Counted from the first letter of the stretch, positions 53,131-62,832 are shown. The stretch is DNA of 64,000 nucleotides from CAZXWK01 sp964644675 (GCA_964644675.1 CAZXWK010000005.1:20601-84600); one strand, 5' to 3'. The notes: generated from the letters alone by a model not told the origin. Program-made: numbers and translations.

Positions 53131-53742
53131 TCATTGCTGGATGCCCCGCTCCTTCACGAAGGAGTTGTAGACGCCGATGTGGCGGCGGACCCGCTCGGCG
53201 ACCGAGCCGGGCTCGCCGTCGGGGACGTCGGGGACGATGCGTTCCTCGGGCACACCCGACGCGCGTGCGGCCTCGGCGAGCTCGTCGCTGTCCACGAACA
53301 CCGCGTCCTCGCGGCTCAGACCTGCGTCGTCGAGCCGCTGCATGAGCGCGTTGACCGGCCCGCGACGGCGGGTGCGGGACGCGCCGACGGCGAGCGTCGT
53401 GGCGATGCGGACCTGGGGCACCTTGCGCGCGGCCCACCGGAGCAGCAGGTCGGCCTCGACGCCGGTCGAGTGAGCACACACCGGCTCGTAGCGCCGCAGG
53501 TACTTGCGAAGCCTCGAGCGGGAGCGGACCACGTTCCACTTGTCGAGAATGTACTGCGACACCTCGACGCCCAGCGCGCGTGCGGGCGCCGCGAGCTGCG
53601 AGTCCGAGAAGCACAGGAAGTTCACCGTCGCGCCGAGGCGGACGAGCTCGCCCATGACGGGGAGCCAGCGCTCCTCGACCCCTCCCTCGTCGTGGGTGGT
53701 GTTGGTCGAGATGAACACGAACGTCGCTTGGCGCCAGCTCAT
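53131..53742 (-). CDS. Half-length glycosyltransferase-like protein
   Basis: A 203-residue protein resembling the N-terminal Rossmann half of a GT-B enzyme (FISTNTTHDEGGVEERWLPV, AHSTGVEADLLLRWA), with no donor-binding C-terminal half. The stop at 53131 is followed by 184 bp without coding, so the missing half is not nearby. It overlaps the previous glycosyltransferase by ATGA. It may be a truncated enzyme or a partner subunit. Confidence 0.6.
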   Translation of the reverse strand: MSWRQATFVFISTNTTHDEGGVEERWLPVMGELVRLGATVNFLCFSDSQLAAPARALGVEVSQYILDKWNVVRSRSRLRKYLRRYEPVCAHSTGVEADLLLRWAARKVPQVRIATTLAVGASRTRRRGPVNALMQRLDDAGLSREDAVFVDSDELAEAARASGVPEERIVPDVPDGEPGSVAERVRRHIGVYNSFVKERGIQQ

Positions 53743-54869
53743 CGCGTGCCCCTGGCGGCGCCGTCACCGCGGGCGCCGGCCGCGACGCGCTCGTACACGG
53801 CGACGGTCTGCTCGGCGGTGCGCGCCCACGTGAACGTCGCCGCCCGCGTCAGGCCGGCGGCCGACAGCCGCGCGCGGAGCTCGGGCTCGCTCAGGCAGCG
53901 TGCGATCGAGCCGGCCAGGCCGTCGACGTCGCCCGCGGCGAAGAGGAGCGCGGCGTCACCGACGACCTCGGGAAGCGAGGCGGCGTCGGAACACACGACC
54001 GGCGTCCCGAGCGCCATCGCCTCGAGCGGCGGGAGCCCGAAGCCCTCGTAGCGCGAGGGGAACGCGAAGACGGCGGCTTCGAGCATGAGCGTGCGCAGGA
54101 CGCCGTCGCTCACGCGTCCGGTGAACGCGATGCGGTCGCGGAGGCTCGCATCGGCGTCGGGCAGGGCGCGGTCGACGTAGCCGTCCTCCCCCGCCCCGAC
54201 GAGCAGCAGCGAGAGCTCGGGGTGCGCGGGCGCCACGCGTGCGAACGCGGACAGCAGCGTCGGCAGGTCCTTGTGCACGCGGGTCGAGCCCATCGACAGC
54301 ACGTACGGCGTGGTCGTGAGCGCGGCGAGCTCGGCCGGGAGCGGCTCGGCGGGCACGGCGGTGAAGTCGTCCACGCCGAGCAGCACCGGCGTGACGCGGC
54401 CCCTCGCGGCCGGGAAGACGCGCTCGATCTCGTCGACCGTGAACTGCGCGTCAGTGAGGATCGCGTCGGCCGCCGAGGCCGCGCGACCGTTCCACCAGCG
54501 GTAGACCCCGCGCCGGAAGGCCGAGGGCATCACGCCCGCGACCAAGAGCGGCGAGAGGTCGTGCATCGTGACGACGAGCGGGTGCGGCGCCGGAACCGGC
54601 GTCGGGAAGTGGGCGCAGTGCGTGACGTCGGCGCGGGCCTCGCGCACCACGCGCGCGAACTCGGAGGCGGCGCCGAACGAGAACGGATGCTTCGCCGAGA
54701 AGACCGGCTCGGCACCCGCCTCTGTCGCGGAGACCGGCGGCTCCTCGCCCGCCGCGACGAGCTGCACGAGCGTCAGGTCTCCCCGCGCGGCGAGCGCGCG
54801 CGCGAGCCCCACGGTGTAGCGGCCGACGCCGGTCCACGTCGCCATGCGGCAGTCGAGGACGACCCGCAT
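53739..54869 (-). CDS. Glycosyltransferase family 4 (first of tandem pair)
   Basis: GT-B enzyme of 376 residues. The N-terminal domain starts MRVVLDCRMATWTGVGRYT and the donor site has PSRYEGFGLPPLEAMALGTP. It shares C-terminal wording with its upstream neighbour (ATFTWxRTAE), pointing to tandem duplication. ATGA overlaps join both neighbours. Confidence 0.92.
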   Translation of the reverse strand: MRVVLDCRMATWTGVGRYTVGLARALAARGDLTLVQLVAAGEEPPVSATEAGAEPVFSAKHPFSFGAASEFARVVREARADVTHCAHFPTPVPAPHPLVVTMHDLSPLLVAGVMPSAFRRGVYRWWNGRAASAADAILTDAQFTVDEIERVFPAARGRVTPVLLGVDDFTAVPAEPLPAELAALTTTPYVLSMGSTRVHKDLPTLLSAFARVAPAHPELSLLLVGAGEDGYVDRALPDADASLRDRIAFTGRVSDGVLRTLMLEAAVFAFPSRYEGFGLPPLEAMALGTPVVCSDAASLPEVVGDAALLFAAGDVDGLAGSIARCLSEPELRARLSAAGLTRAATFTWARTAEQTVAVYERVAAGARGDGAARGTR

Positions 54870-56023
54870 CAGCGCGGCTCCTGCGACAGCGCGCGCTCGA
54901 ACGACGCGAGCATGCCCTCGGCGGTGCGCTTCCAGGTGAAGGTCGCGGCGCGCTCCAGCCCCGCGGCGCGCAGCTGGTCTCGGAGTGCCGAGTCGGTGGT
55001 CACGCGACGGATCGCCGACGCGAGCTCCTCGGTCGACTCGGGGTCGGCGAGCAGGGCGGCGTCGCCCGCGACCTCCGGAAGCGAGCTGCGGTCCGAGGTG
55101 ATCACCGGCGCGCCGCACGCCATCGCCTCGAGCACGGGCATCCCGAAGCCCTCGTAGACGCTCGGGTAGACGAGCGCCTCGGCGCCCGAGTAGAGCGCGA
55201 CGAGGTCGTCGGAGGAGACGTCGTCGAGGAAGCGCACGTGCCCGCGCAGCCCGAGCGCGACCGACTTGGCGAAGGGGTCGATCTCGTTGGCGGTCTTGCG
55301 GGGGCGGCCGATCCCCACGACGTCGAAGCCCTGCCGGTCGTGCGGCGCGAGGTGCGCCACCGCCCTCAGCACCGCCGAGAAGTTCTTGCGCGGGTTGTAG
55401 ATGTCGAGCGAGAGCAGGTAGGGCCGCTCGAGACCGAAGCGCTCGAGCGCCGAACCGACGTGCTCGGCGGGTACGGGGTGGAAGACGGCGCCGTCGACGG
55501 CGAGCGGGACGACGTCGATGCGGTCGCGGGTGATGCGGTGGAAGCGCAGTGCGTCCTCGGCGGTCGCCGTCGAGGTCGTGACGATGCGGTCGGCCCTCTC
55601 CACGACCCGCGCGATGAGCCGCTTGTTGGCGGCGCGGTTGAGCGGGGGCTGCTGCTCCGGGTAGTAGTGGTGCCAGAAGTCCTGGATCGTCGCGACGGTG
55701 CGCACGCCCTTCGCGCGGAACGGCAGCAGGTGCCGCGGGCTCCAGAACACCTCGACGCCGTCCTCGGCGAGCAGGCGGTTGACGCCGGTCTGCATCCAGA
55801 CGATGTTGCTGCGCGTCGTCGGCCCGCTCCCCAGCCGCAGCTCCCAGTCGAGGTCGAGCGGCTCGTCGGTGAACGGGATGACCGGCGGCTTGGCCGCGTA
55901 CATCACGAACCGATGATCGGTCCCGAGTTCGGCCAGTGCCCGCATCGTCCGGTACTGGGACGTGCCGATACCGCCGGAGGCCGGCGTGGAGAGAGCGGTG
56001 ACGTCGATGCCGATGGTGACCAT
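54869..56023 (-). CDS. Glycosyltransferase family 4 (second of tandem pair)
   Basis: GT-B enzyme of 384 residues. It has SGGIGTSQYRTMRALAEL near the start and YPSVYEGFGMPVLEAMACGAP at the donor site. It belongs to the same branch as the gene at 53739-54869, but the two differ enough that they may handle different sugars. It follows the rfb genes, so a rhamnosyl donor is possible. Confidence 0.92.
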   Translation of the reverse strand: MVTIGIDVTALSTPASGGIGTSQYRTMRALAELGTDHRFVMYAAKPPVIPFTDEPLDLDWELRLGSGPTTRSNIVWMQTGVNRLLAEDGVEVFWSPRHLLPFRAKGVRTVATIQDFWHHYYPEQQPPLNRAANKRLIARVVERADRIVTTSTATAEDALRFHRITRDRIDVVPLAVDGAVFHPVPAEHVGSALERFGLERPYLLSLDIYNPRKNFSAVLRAVAHLAPHDRQGFDVVGIGRPRKTANEIDPFAKSVALGLRGHVRFLDDVSSDDLVALYSGAEALVYPSVYEGFGMPVLEAMACGAPVITSDRSSLPEVAGDAALLADPESTEELASAIRRVTTDSALRDQLRAAGLERAATFTWKRTAEGMLASFERALSQEPR

Positions 56024-56050
56024 GGCTCGATGATACTCGACGGACCGCGC

Positions 56051-56989
56051 CTAGAGCGCCGCGTCCGCCGCCCAGCGCGCGAGCGCCTCGTCCCACGGCG
56101 GCATCGTCACGCCGAGCGCCGCGGCCTTCGCGCAGTCGAGGGCCGCGTCGCGCGGGCGAGTGGCGCGCGTGGGGTAGGCGTCGCTGGCGACCGGCGCGAC
56201 CTCGACACCGCTCACGCCCGCGGCTTCGAGCGCCGCGAGGGCGAGCTCGTAGCGAGAGCAGGAACCGGCGCCCGCGAGGTGGAAGATCCCGCTGGCGCCG
56301 ACCGCCTCGAGCGCGAGCAGGCCGACCGCGAGATCGGCGACGTACGTCGGCGAGCCGGTCTCGTCGTCGACGACCGAGAGCGTGGGCCTCGAGGCGGCCG
56401 CCTGCACGATGCGCGGCGGGAAGCCCGTCTCGGTCCCGTAGAGCCACGCCGTGCGGATCACGAGGGCCTGCGGATCCGCCGAGAAGACCGCGCGCTCCCC
56501 CGCCAGCTTCGACGCGCCGTAGACCGAGAGCGGGTTGGGCTCGTCGTCCTCGGCGTAGGGCGCACCCTTCGCTCCGTCGAAGACGAAGTCCGTGGAGACG
56601 TGCACGAAGCGCAGGCCGGTCTCGTGAGCGGCGTGCGCGAGGACGCGGGAGCCGTGCTCGTTGACGCGGTACGCGAGCTCGGCCTCGTCCTCGGCGCGCT
56701 CGACGTCGGTGTAGGCGGCAGCATTCAGCAGCACGCCGGTCTCGGCGGGCGCGAGCGTCTCGACGAAGCTCGCGACGACGAGCGCGACCTCGGCCGGATC
56801 GGTGATGTCGAAGTCCTCGAGCCGAGGTGCGACGTAGCGCGCGCCGCGCGCCGAGAGCGCGTGCCTGAGTGCGGTGCCGAGCGTGCCGCCCGCGCCGGCG
56901 ATGAGGTACGCGCGGCGCGGCTCGCCGGCGATGGCGCCGTGCGTCACCGCGAACGGGAGCGTCCCGCCGAGGTCAGCCGCGCTCGTCAT
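56051..56989 (-). CDS. rfbD: dTDP-4-dehydrorhamnose reductase
   Basis: Last step of dTDP-L-rhamnose synthesis. The 312-residue extended short-chain dehydrogenase has the dinucleotide motif AGAGGTLGTAL, HVSTDFVFDG and the catalytic YGASKLAGE. A longer N-terminal stretch (about 25 residues) precedes the usual start of the family. It overlaps rfbB by 17 bp. Confidence 0.9.
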   Translation of the reverse strand: MTSAADLGGTLPFAVTHGAIAGEPRRAYLIAGAGGTLGTALRHALSARGARYVAPRLEDFDITDPAEVALVVASFVETLAPAETGVLLNAAAYTDVERAEDEAELAYRVNEHGSRVLAHAAHETGLRFVHVSTDFVFDGAKGAPYAEDDEPNPLSVYGASKLAGERAVFSADPQALVIRTAWLYGTETGFPPRIVQAAASRPTLSVVDDETGSPTYVADLAVGLLALEAVGASGIFHLAGAGSCSRYELALAALEAAGVSGVEVAPVASDAYPTRATRPRDAALDCAKAAALGVTMPPWDEALARWAADAAL

Positions 56990-57995
56990 ACCAGCGCTTC
57001 CGCCAGTCGGCGAACTCCTCGGTGTGGTGCTTGATCTTGCTCCACCACCATTCGTTGTCGCGGTACCACGCGACGGTGTCGCGCAGGCCGGAGGCGAAGT
57101 CGACCGCGGGCTCCCAGCCCAGTTCCTCGCGCGCCTTGTCGCAGGCGATGGAGTAGCGGCGATCGTGGCCGGGGCGGTCGGTCACGTACTCGACGCGCTC
57201 GTCGAAGTCGAGGCCGAGCTCGCCCAGGATGATCTGGGTGATCTCGCGGTTGGTGCGCTCGTTGCCGCCGCCCAGGTTGTAGACCTCGCCGGGCTTCCCG
57301 CGCAGCAGCGCGGCCTCGATGCCGTCGGCGTGGTCGTCGACGTGCAGCCAGTCGCGCACGTTCATTCCGTCGCCGTAGAGCGGGAGCTTCCCGCCCTCGA
57401 GCGCGTTGGTCACGAAGAGCGGGACGAGCTTCTCGGGATACTGGTACGGGCCGTAGGTGTTGCTTCCGCGCGTGACGAGCGCGGGCGTTGCGTACGTCGC
57501 GTGGTACGCGAGCACCTGCAGGTCGCCGCCGGCCTTGCTCGCCGAGTACGGGCTCGACGGGCGCAGCGGCGAGTCCTCGGCCGCCGACTCCCCGTCGATC
57601 GAGCCGTACACCTCGTCGGTCGAGACCTGCACCATCCGGGCGATGCCACGCTCGCGCACGACCTCGAGCAGGGTGTGCGTGCCGAGGATGTCGGTGTGCA
57701 GGAACGCCTCCGGCTCGGCGATCGAGCGGTCGACGTGCGTCTCGGCGGCGAAGTTCACGATCGCGTCGACGCCACCCGCGTCCTCGATGGCCGCGTCGAC
57801 CGCGGCACGGTCCCCGATGTCGCCACGCACGAAGCGGTAGCGAGGGTTCTCGGCGATCGCGAGCAGGTTGTCGAGATTGCCGGCGTAGGTGAGCTTGTCG
57901 AAGCAGACGATCTCCCAATCGCCGTGTATCTCGAGCATGCGGCGCACGAACGCGCTGCCGATGAAGCCGGCGCCGCCGCAGACCAGGAGCTTCAT
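56973..57995 (-). CDS. rfbB: dTDP-glucose 4,6-dehydratase
   Basis: Makes dTDP-4-keto-6-deoxyglucose. The 340-residue protein has GGAGFIGSAFVRR, STDEVYGSI (catalytic Asp-Glu), YSASKAGGD and RGSNTYGPYQYPEKL. The start at ATG 57995 overlaps the rfbC stop as ATGA. All four rhamnose genes are adjacent in the order A-C-B-D. Confidence 0.95.
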   Translation of the reverse strand: MKLLVCGGAGFIGSAFVRRMLEIHGDWEIVCFDKLTYAGNLDNLLAIAENPRYRFVRGDIGDRAAVDAAIEDAGGVDAIVNFAAETHVDRSIAEPEAFLHTDILGTHTLLEVVRERGIARMVQVSTDEVYGSIDGESAAEDSPLRPSSPYSASKAGGDLQVLAYHATYATPALVTRGSNTYGPYQYPEKLVPLFVTNALEGGKLPLYGDGMNVRDWLHVDDHADGIEAALLRGKPGEVYNLGGGNERTNREITQIILGELGLDFDERVEYVTDRPGHDRRYSIACDKAREELGWEPAVDFASGLRDTVAWYRDNEWWWSKIKHHTEEFADWRKRWYDERG

Positions 57996-58456
57996 CCGCC
58001 CATCCTCACGTCGGGGCCCCAGTCGTAGCCGATCCCGGCGTCGTCGTAGGGCAGGCGGTACTCGTCGGGCGCCTGGTCGTTGTACACCTCGGTGGGGATG
58101 TTGACGATGAACGCGGGCTCGTCGCCGAGCGCGGTGAACCCGTGGTAGACGTTCACCGGGATGATCACCATCTTCTGCTCGCCCCAGCCCATGACGAACT
58201 CGTCGGTCTCGCCGTACGTCGGCGAGCCTTCGCGGGTGTCGTGGAGCACGACCTTGGCGCGACCACCGACGCACACGAAGTGGTCGGTCTGGAGCTTGTG
58301 GTAGTGCCACGCCTTGGCGACGCCGGGGTTGACCATGGTGATGTAGACCTGCCCGAACCTCTGGAAGTCCGGGTCGGTGGAGCGCAGCATCTCCATGAGC
58401 AGCCCGCGCTCGTCCTCGTGCACGGTGAGCTCTCGGACCTTCACGCCTTCGATCAC
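57992..58456 (-). CDS. rfbC: dTDP-4-dehydrorhamnose 3,5-epimerase-like cupin
   Basis: Short 154-residue cupin of the RmlC superfamily, placed where the epimerase should be. The core is VAKAWHYHKLQTDHFVCVGG, with histidines in the expected region but a looser match to classic RmlC (about 180 residues, RGLH). It may be the compact epimerase form. The start is GTG 58456, ten bases beyond the rfbA stop. Confidence 0.78.
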   Translation of the reverse strand: MIEGVKVRELTVHEDERGLLMEMLRSTDPDFQRFGQVYITMVNPGVAKAWHYHKLQTDHFVCVGGRAKVVLHDTREGSPTYGETDEFVMGWGEQKMVIIPVNVYHGFTALGDEPAFIVNIPTEVYNDQAPDEYRLPYDDAGIGYDWGPDVRMGG

Positions 58457-58466
58457 GAGTGCGCTC

Positions 58467-59534
58467 CTATCCCAGGTCGACTTCGGAGTTGTCGCCGATC
58501 ATCACGCGCGTCGCCGAGACGAGCCCCGGCTTGCGCCTCACGACCGCGTTCACGCCCAACAGCGAATCGGCCATGCGCGAACCGATGTGCTCGACGCGGC
58601 TGTCCCGCAGCAGGATCGAGTGCTCGAGCTCGCTCCCGAGTACCTTGCACCCGTCGCCGACCGACGTGTACGGCCCGATGTAGGCGTCGCGGACCTCGCA
58701 CCCCTCACCGATGATCGCCGGCCCGCGGACGACCGAGTTCACGATGGTGGTACCCGTCCCCACGCCGACTCGGCCGTGCAGCACCGCGCCCTCGCCCGGC
58801 TCCGAGAGCACCTGGGGCTCGAGCGCGTCGAGCATGATGCGGTTCGCCTCGAGCATGTCCTCGAGGCGCCCGGTGTCCTTCCACCAGCCGTCGATGATGT
58901 GGGGCCGCACGGTGTGCCCGTGGTCGATCAGCCACTGGATCGCGTCGGTGATCTCGAGCTCCCCGCGCGCTGACGGCTCGATCGAATTGACCGCCGAGAA
59001 GATCGACGCGTCGAAGAGGTAGACCCCGACCAGCGCGAGGTCGCTTGGCGGCTCGACCGGCTTCTCGACCAGCCGGACGACCTCGCCGTCCGGACCCAGC
59101 TCGGCGACGCCGAACTGGTTGGCGTTGGGCACGTGGGCGAGCAGGATCTGCGCCGCCGCGCCGCCGTCACGGAACTGCTCGATGAAGTGCGTGATCCCGT
59201 TCGCGATGAGGTTGTCGCCCAGGTACATGACGAACGGCTCGCCCGCCATGTACTCCTCGGCGATCTTGACGGCGTGCGCGAGGCCGAGCGGGGCCTCCTG
59301 CGGGACGTAGGTGATCGAGACGCCCCACCGCGAGCCGTCGCCCAGGGCGGCGCGGACCTCCTCGGCGGTGTCGCCGACGATCACTCCCACCTCGGCGATG
59401 CCCGCCTGCGCGATCGCCTCGATCGCGTAGAAGAGGATGGGCTTGTTCGCGACGGGGACGAGCTGCTTGGCGCGCGTGAACGTTATGGGACGCAGGCGCG
59501 TACCCTTGCCCCCGGCCAGAACCAGTGCCTTCAC
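58467..59534 (-). CDS. rfbA: Glucose-1-phosphate thymidylyltransferase, long form
   Basis: Makes dTDP-glucose. The 355-residue protein has LAGGKGTRLRPITFTRAKQL and PVANKPILFYAIE in the nucleotidyltransferase domain, and a C-terminal left-handed beta-helix from about 250 (VGVGTGTTIVNSVVRGPAII). The long form is found in archaea and actinobacteria. The GTG at 59534 follows GGAGGAG. It opens the rhamnose run; a 153-bp divergent region separates it from the plus-strand glycosyltransferase. Confidence 0.92.
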   Translation of the reverse strand: MKALVLAGGKGTRLRPITFTRAKQLVPVANKPILFYAIEAIAQAGIAEVGVIVGDTAEEVRAALGDGSRWGVSITYVPQEAPLGLAHAVKIAEEYMAGEPFVMYLGDNLIANGITHFIEQFRDGGAAAQILLAHVPNANQFGVAELGPDGEVVRLVEKPVEPPSDLALVGVYLFDASIFSAVNSIEPSARGELEITDAIQWLIDHGHTVRPHIIDGWWKDTGRLEDMLEANRIMLDALEPQVLSEPGEGAVLHGRVGVGTGTTIVNSVVRGPAIIGEGCEVRDAYIGPYTSVGDGCKVLGSELEHSILLRDSRVEHIGSRMADSLLGVNAVVRRKPGLVSATRVMIGDNSEVDLG

Positions 59535-59687
59535 GTGTGCTCCTCCGGTGTTGTGAGGCGGCTCGAAGCATCTGAGCGCTCCAAGTGTATCCCACCGCAG
59601 CGCGGGCAAGCGCCACGCGGCGGTCGCTATGCTAGGTTGTGCGAGTCACTCGGCGATTCGGATTCTGAGGGGGACAGCGGGGCCGCG

Positions 59688-60983
59688 ATGAACGACAACA
59701 CCGCACAGCAACCTGCCTTCGGGCTGAACGTGATCGGCCACGTGAGCGGCAACTTCGGCCTTGCGGTCGCGTGCCGAAACACGCTTCGGGCGCTCTCTTC
59801 CCGAGCGAACGCGCTGTGCGTTCTCGACGTCGACGCCGGCGGCGGCAGGTCCGGGCACGACCTGAGCTACGAGGGGCTGGCGTGCCCCGAGCGGCCGCTC
59901 CCCTACGCGGTGAACCTGCTCCACATGAACCCGCCCGACGTGGTCAACGTGTGCATCGACACGCCCAAGGCGATCGGCTTCGGGCCGAGGCTCAACGTGT
60001 CGGTGCCCTTCTACGAGCTGCCCTACCTGCCCGAAGGCGAGTGGACCCGACTCCTCGACAACGTGGACGTCGTGCTCGCCCCCACGCGCCACATCGAGCA
60101 GATCGTACGCCGCTCCTGCCCCGAGACGACCGTGCTGCACTACCCGCAGGCGGTCTTCCTGCCCGAGGGGATCGTCTCCGACCGCGCGCAGTGGGATCTC
60201 CCGTCGGACGCGTTCCTGTGCTTCGTCGCGATGGACGTGTCGAGCGACGTCGAGCGCAAGAACCCGTGGGCCGCCATCGAGGCGTTCCAGCGGGCGTTCC
60301 CCGCCGAGCGCGCCGAGAACGCGCTGCTCGTGGTCAAGCTCAACAACACGCGGATCGCACGCAGGTACGAGCGGGACGCCGACGCGCTGATGGAGCGCCT
60401 GGGCCGCGACTCGCGCGTGCGCGTCTTCACGGAGACGATGCCGTACCACCGTTCGCTCGCGCTCAGCGCGGCGTGCGACGTCTACCTCTCGATGCACCGG
60501 GCCGAGGGGCTGGGACTCAACCTCATGGAAGCGATGTCGCTCGGGAAGCCGGTCATCGCGACCGGCTGGTCGGGCAACACGGACTTCATGACCGCCGAGA
60601 ACTCCGTTCCCGTCGCCTACGAGCTTGTCGCCGTGGAGACCAGCCATCCCAGCTACCGAACGGCGGCAGCGACCAAGCCCCAGACGTGGGCCGAGCCGGA
60701 CGTCGAGGACGCCGCGGCGCAGCTCCGCAAGCTCTACGAGAATCCGGACCTTCGCGCAACGATCGGCGCGGCCGCCGCGCGGAGCATGGACGCCGCGAGG
60801 TCGGACTTCCTGGCGGCGCGATGGGTCGACGACCTGCTCGGCATGTGGGACCGGGGCGAAAGCCGTACCGAGGCGCATGCGGCACGAGCCGCTCGGCTCG
60901 AAGAGCTCAAGCACCCGGGGGCCGTGCGCGTGATCCGGCGGCGGGGCGGCAAGGTACTGCGCCGCCTCGGCCTGATGCGCTAG
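59688..60983 (+). CDS. Glycosyltransferase, plus strand
   Basis: A 431-residue GT-B enzyme, the only plus-strand gene in the polysaccharide region. The N-terminus FGLNVIGHVSGNFGLAVA replaces the usual acceptor loop, and the donor-side motif is MHRAEGLGLNLMEAMSLGKP. Its tail is basic (RRRGGKVLRRLGLMR). The start is ATG 59688. Transcription converges with the next gene only nine bases on. Confidence 0.88.
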   Translation: MNDNTAQQPAFGLNVIGHVSGNFGLAVACRNTLRALSSRANALCVLDVDAGGGRSGHDLSYEGLACPERPLPYAVNLLHMNPPDVVNVCIDTPKAIGFGPRLNVSVPFYELPYLPEGEWTRLLDNVDVVLAPTRHIEQIVRRSCPETTVLHYPQAVFLPEGIVSDRAQWDLPSDAFLCFVAMDVSSDVERKNPWAAIEAFQRAFPAERAENALLVVKLNNTRIARRYERDADALMERLGRDSRVRVFTETMPYHRSLALSAACDVYLSMHRAEGLGLNLMEAMSLGKPVIATGWSGNTDFMTAENSVPVAYELVAVETSHPSYRTAAATKPQTWAEPDVEDAAAQLRKLYENPDLRATIGAAAARSMDAARSDFLAARWVDDLLGMWDRGESRTEAHAARAARLEELKHPGAVRVIRRRGGKVLRRLGLMR

Positions 60984-60992
60984 GCGTCGCGC

Positions 60993-62810
60993 TCAGTCGG
61001 TCAGCGAGAAGTACGCGTACCGGCCGTCCGAGGAGACCCGCGGGCGCTGCCCGAGCACCGTGGACAGCTCCGTCATGAGCTCCGCAGCCTGGTCGGCGTA
61101 TCCCGCGCGGTCGATCCAGATGCCGACGAAGCCGCGGTCCTTGAGCGTCTGCACCATCTGCTCCGGTGGCATCGCGGCGACCCGCTCGTTCCATGCGGCA
61201 TCCGCGCGACCCCTGACGGCGCCGTAGCTCCAGTGGATCTTCGATGACTGCATGTACGGCTTCAGGTGATCGTAGTCGGCCATCGCGAACACCGGAGGGT
61301 TCTCGGGATAGGGCACGTACGGCAGCTGGAACACCATCGCGCCGGGCTTGAGCCCTGACTCGATCGAGCTGATGAAGGAACCGTTCGAATCCCAGACCGC
61401 CGCATTGCCGGCGTAGTCCGGCACCATGGCGGGCGTGGTCTGGTCGTAGAGACCGACGCAGAGCACGAGCGCGGCGATCAACCACCCCGCGGCGAGCGCT
61501 CGGCGACCGAAGCGCTCCGCGGCCCGATCGATGAGGTACGCGACCGCCAGGAACACGAAGAAGCCCAGGTAAGCGACGATGCGGTTGTACGCGCGGATCT
61601 GCGCGAAACGCAACGCCGCCAGAGCCCCGAAGCCGCCGATGGTCGCGATCAGGACCGCCGCGCCCGCGAACCGAGCGTTCGCACCGAGCGAGACCTCACG
61701 CTCCCCGGGCCGGTTCCTGAAGCCGAAGAACAGCCACCAGAAGCACGCGAGCAGCCCGAGGGAGCCGACGATCCCGAGCGCGACGCGATCGGCCTCGTTG
61801 TTCTCCATCGACTGCCCGAAGATGGCCACGAGGTTGCGCGTGTAGCGTGCACGGATGTCGGCGAGCGGCGCGACCCGATGGTCTTGGACCGGCAGGACGA
61901 GCTGCGTGATCCTGAGGCCGTAGACCTCGGCTTCCACCGCGCTTCGCTGAGCGGCGTAGGGGTTCGCACCCACCGAATGCCGGTACCACACGAACGGCGC
62001 AAGGTTCAAAGCCACCGAGAAGGCAAGGGCCGCGATCAGCACGCCGGCGATGAGGAGCCGTCCTGCGTCCCGGTGCCGCCACCATGCCCAGACGCCGGCC
62101 ATGGCGAGGAAGAACGCGCCGAAGTACGCGTAGTAGATGCCGGCGCTGCCGGCGAGCAGGCAGATGAGCAGCGGTAGCCAGACCTCGCTGCGCTTGAAGC
62201 GAGTCCACAGGGTCGTGCCGGATTCGCCTTCGAACCGCAGCGGCGGCTTCGAGCCGCAGAGCTCGATCGCCAGAAGCGCCAGGGGCGGCACCATGAAGTA
62301 CGCCCCGAGGTACAGGTGCTCGACCCCGTTGAGCAGGTGGTACGGCAGGAACGCGAAGAGGATGCTGCCCGCCATGGCCGCCGGCCGGCCGATGCCCAGC
62401 CTGCGCATCGCCCAGGCCGCGGTAAGCGCGCACAGGGGGAACGTCAGCAGGTAGTAGAGGTTGACGGTCATCCCCGCGCTGCCGGTGACCCCCAGCAGCT
62501 TCTGGACGAGCAGGTGCAGCGTCTCGGCGCCGGGGTAGTCGAGCAGGTTCGTGACGCCCGGTGCACCGAGGTGAGGGTTCACCCAGTACCAGCCGGTCTC
62601 GATCATGTCCTTGACGCCGGCCACCGAGCCTGCCGCGTCCGCGGTGTTCTGGAAGGGGATCGTGAGGTTCGCCCGCCAGATCCTGAGGACGACGACCTCG
62701 GCCACGACGGTCACGAGCGCCACGAGCGCGTACCACAGCGCTTCAGCACCCCGTTCATGGCGTCGGGCGACGCCGTCCGTGGTGCCGGATGCGGTGCCTC
62801 GCGTCACCAC
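60993..62810 (-). CDS. Large multi-span membrane protein (GT-C-like)
   Basis: A 605-residue protein with about 11-13 membrane helices, an early outer loop (IWRANLTIPFQNTADAAG; WYWVNPHLGAPG) and a hydrophilic C-terminal domain of about 130 residues. The layout resembles YfhO-like or GT-C glycosyl/phosphoryl transferases using lipid-linked donors. Reactive residues cannot be assigned. The start is GTG 62810 with GGGGAGG upstream, 22 bp past the GtrA gene. Confidence 0.7.
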   Translation of the reverse strand: MVTRGTASGTTDGVARRHERGAEALWYALVALVTVVAEVVVLRIWRANLTIPFQNTADAAGSVAGVKDMIETGWYWVNPHLGAPGVTNLLDYPGAETLHLLVQKLLGVTGSAGMTVNLYYLLTFPLCALTAAWAMRRLGIGRPAAMAGSILFAFLPYHLLNGVEHLYLGAYFMVPPLALLAIELCGSKPPLRFEGESGTTLWTRFKRSEVWLPLLICLLAGSAGIYYAYFGAFFLAMAGVWAWWRHRDAGRLLIAGVLIAALAFSVALNLAPFVWYRHSVGANPYAAQRSAVEAEVYGLRITQLVLPVQDHRVAPLADIRARYTRNLVAIFGQSMENNEADRVALGIVGSLGLLACFWWLFFGFRNRPGEREVSLGANARFAGAAVLIATIGGFGALAALRFAQIRAYNRIVAYLGFFVFLAVAYLIDRAAERFGRRALAAGWLIAALVLCVGLYDQTTPAMVPDYAGNAAVWDSNGSFISSIESGLKPGAMVFQLPYVPYPENPPVFAMADYDHLKPYMQSSKIHWSYGAVRGRADAAWNERVAAMPPEQMVQTLKDRGFVGIWIDRAGYADQAAELMTELSTVLGQRPRVSSDGRYAYFSLTD

Positions 62811-62832
62811 GGCATGCCTCCCCGGTCGCCCG

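Noticed and set aside
59646..60914. 422-codon minus-strand frame opposite the plus glycosyltransferase
   Set aside because: The plus frame has the glycosyltransferase donor-site motif and a sensible start; the minus frame is Arg/Val-rich without motifs.
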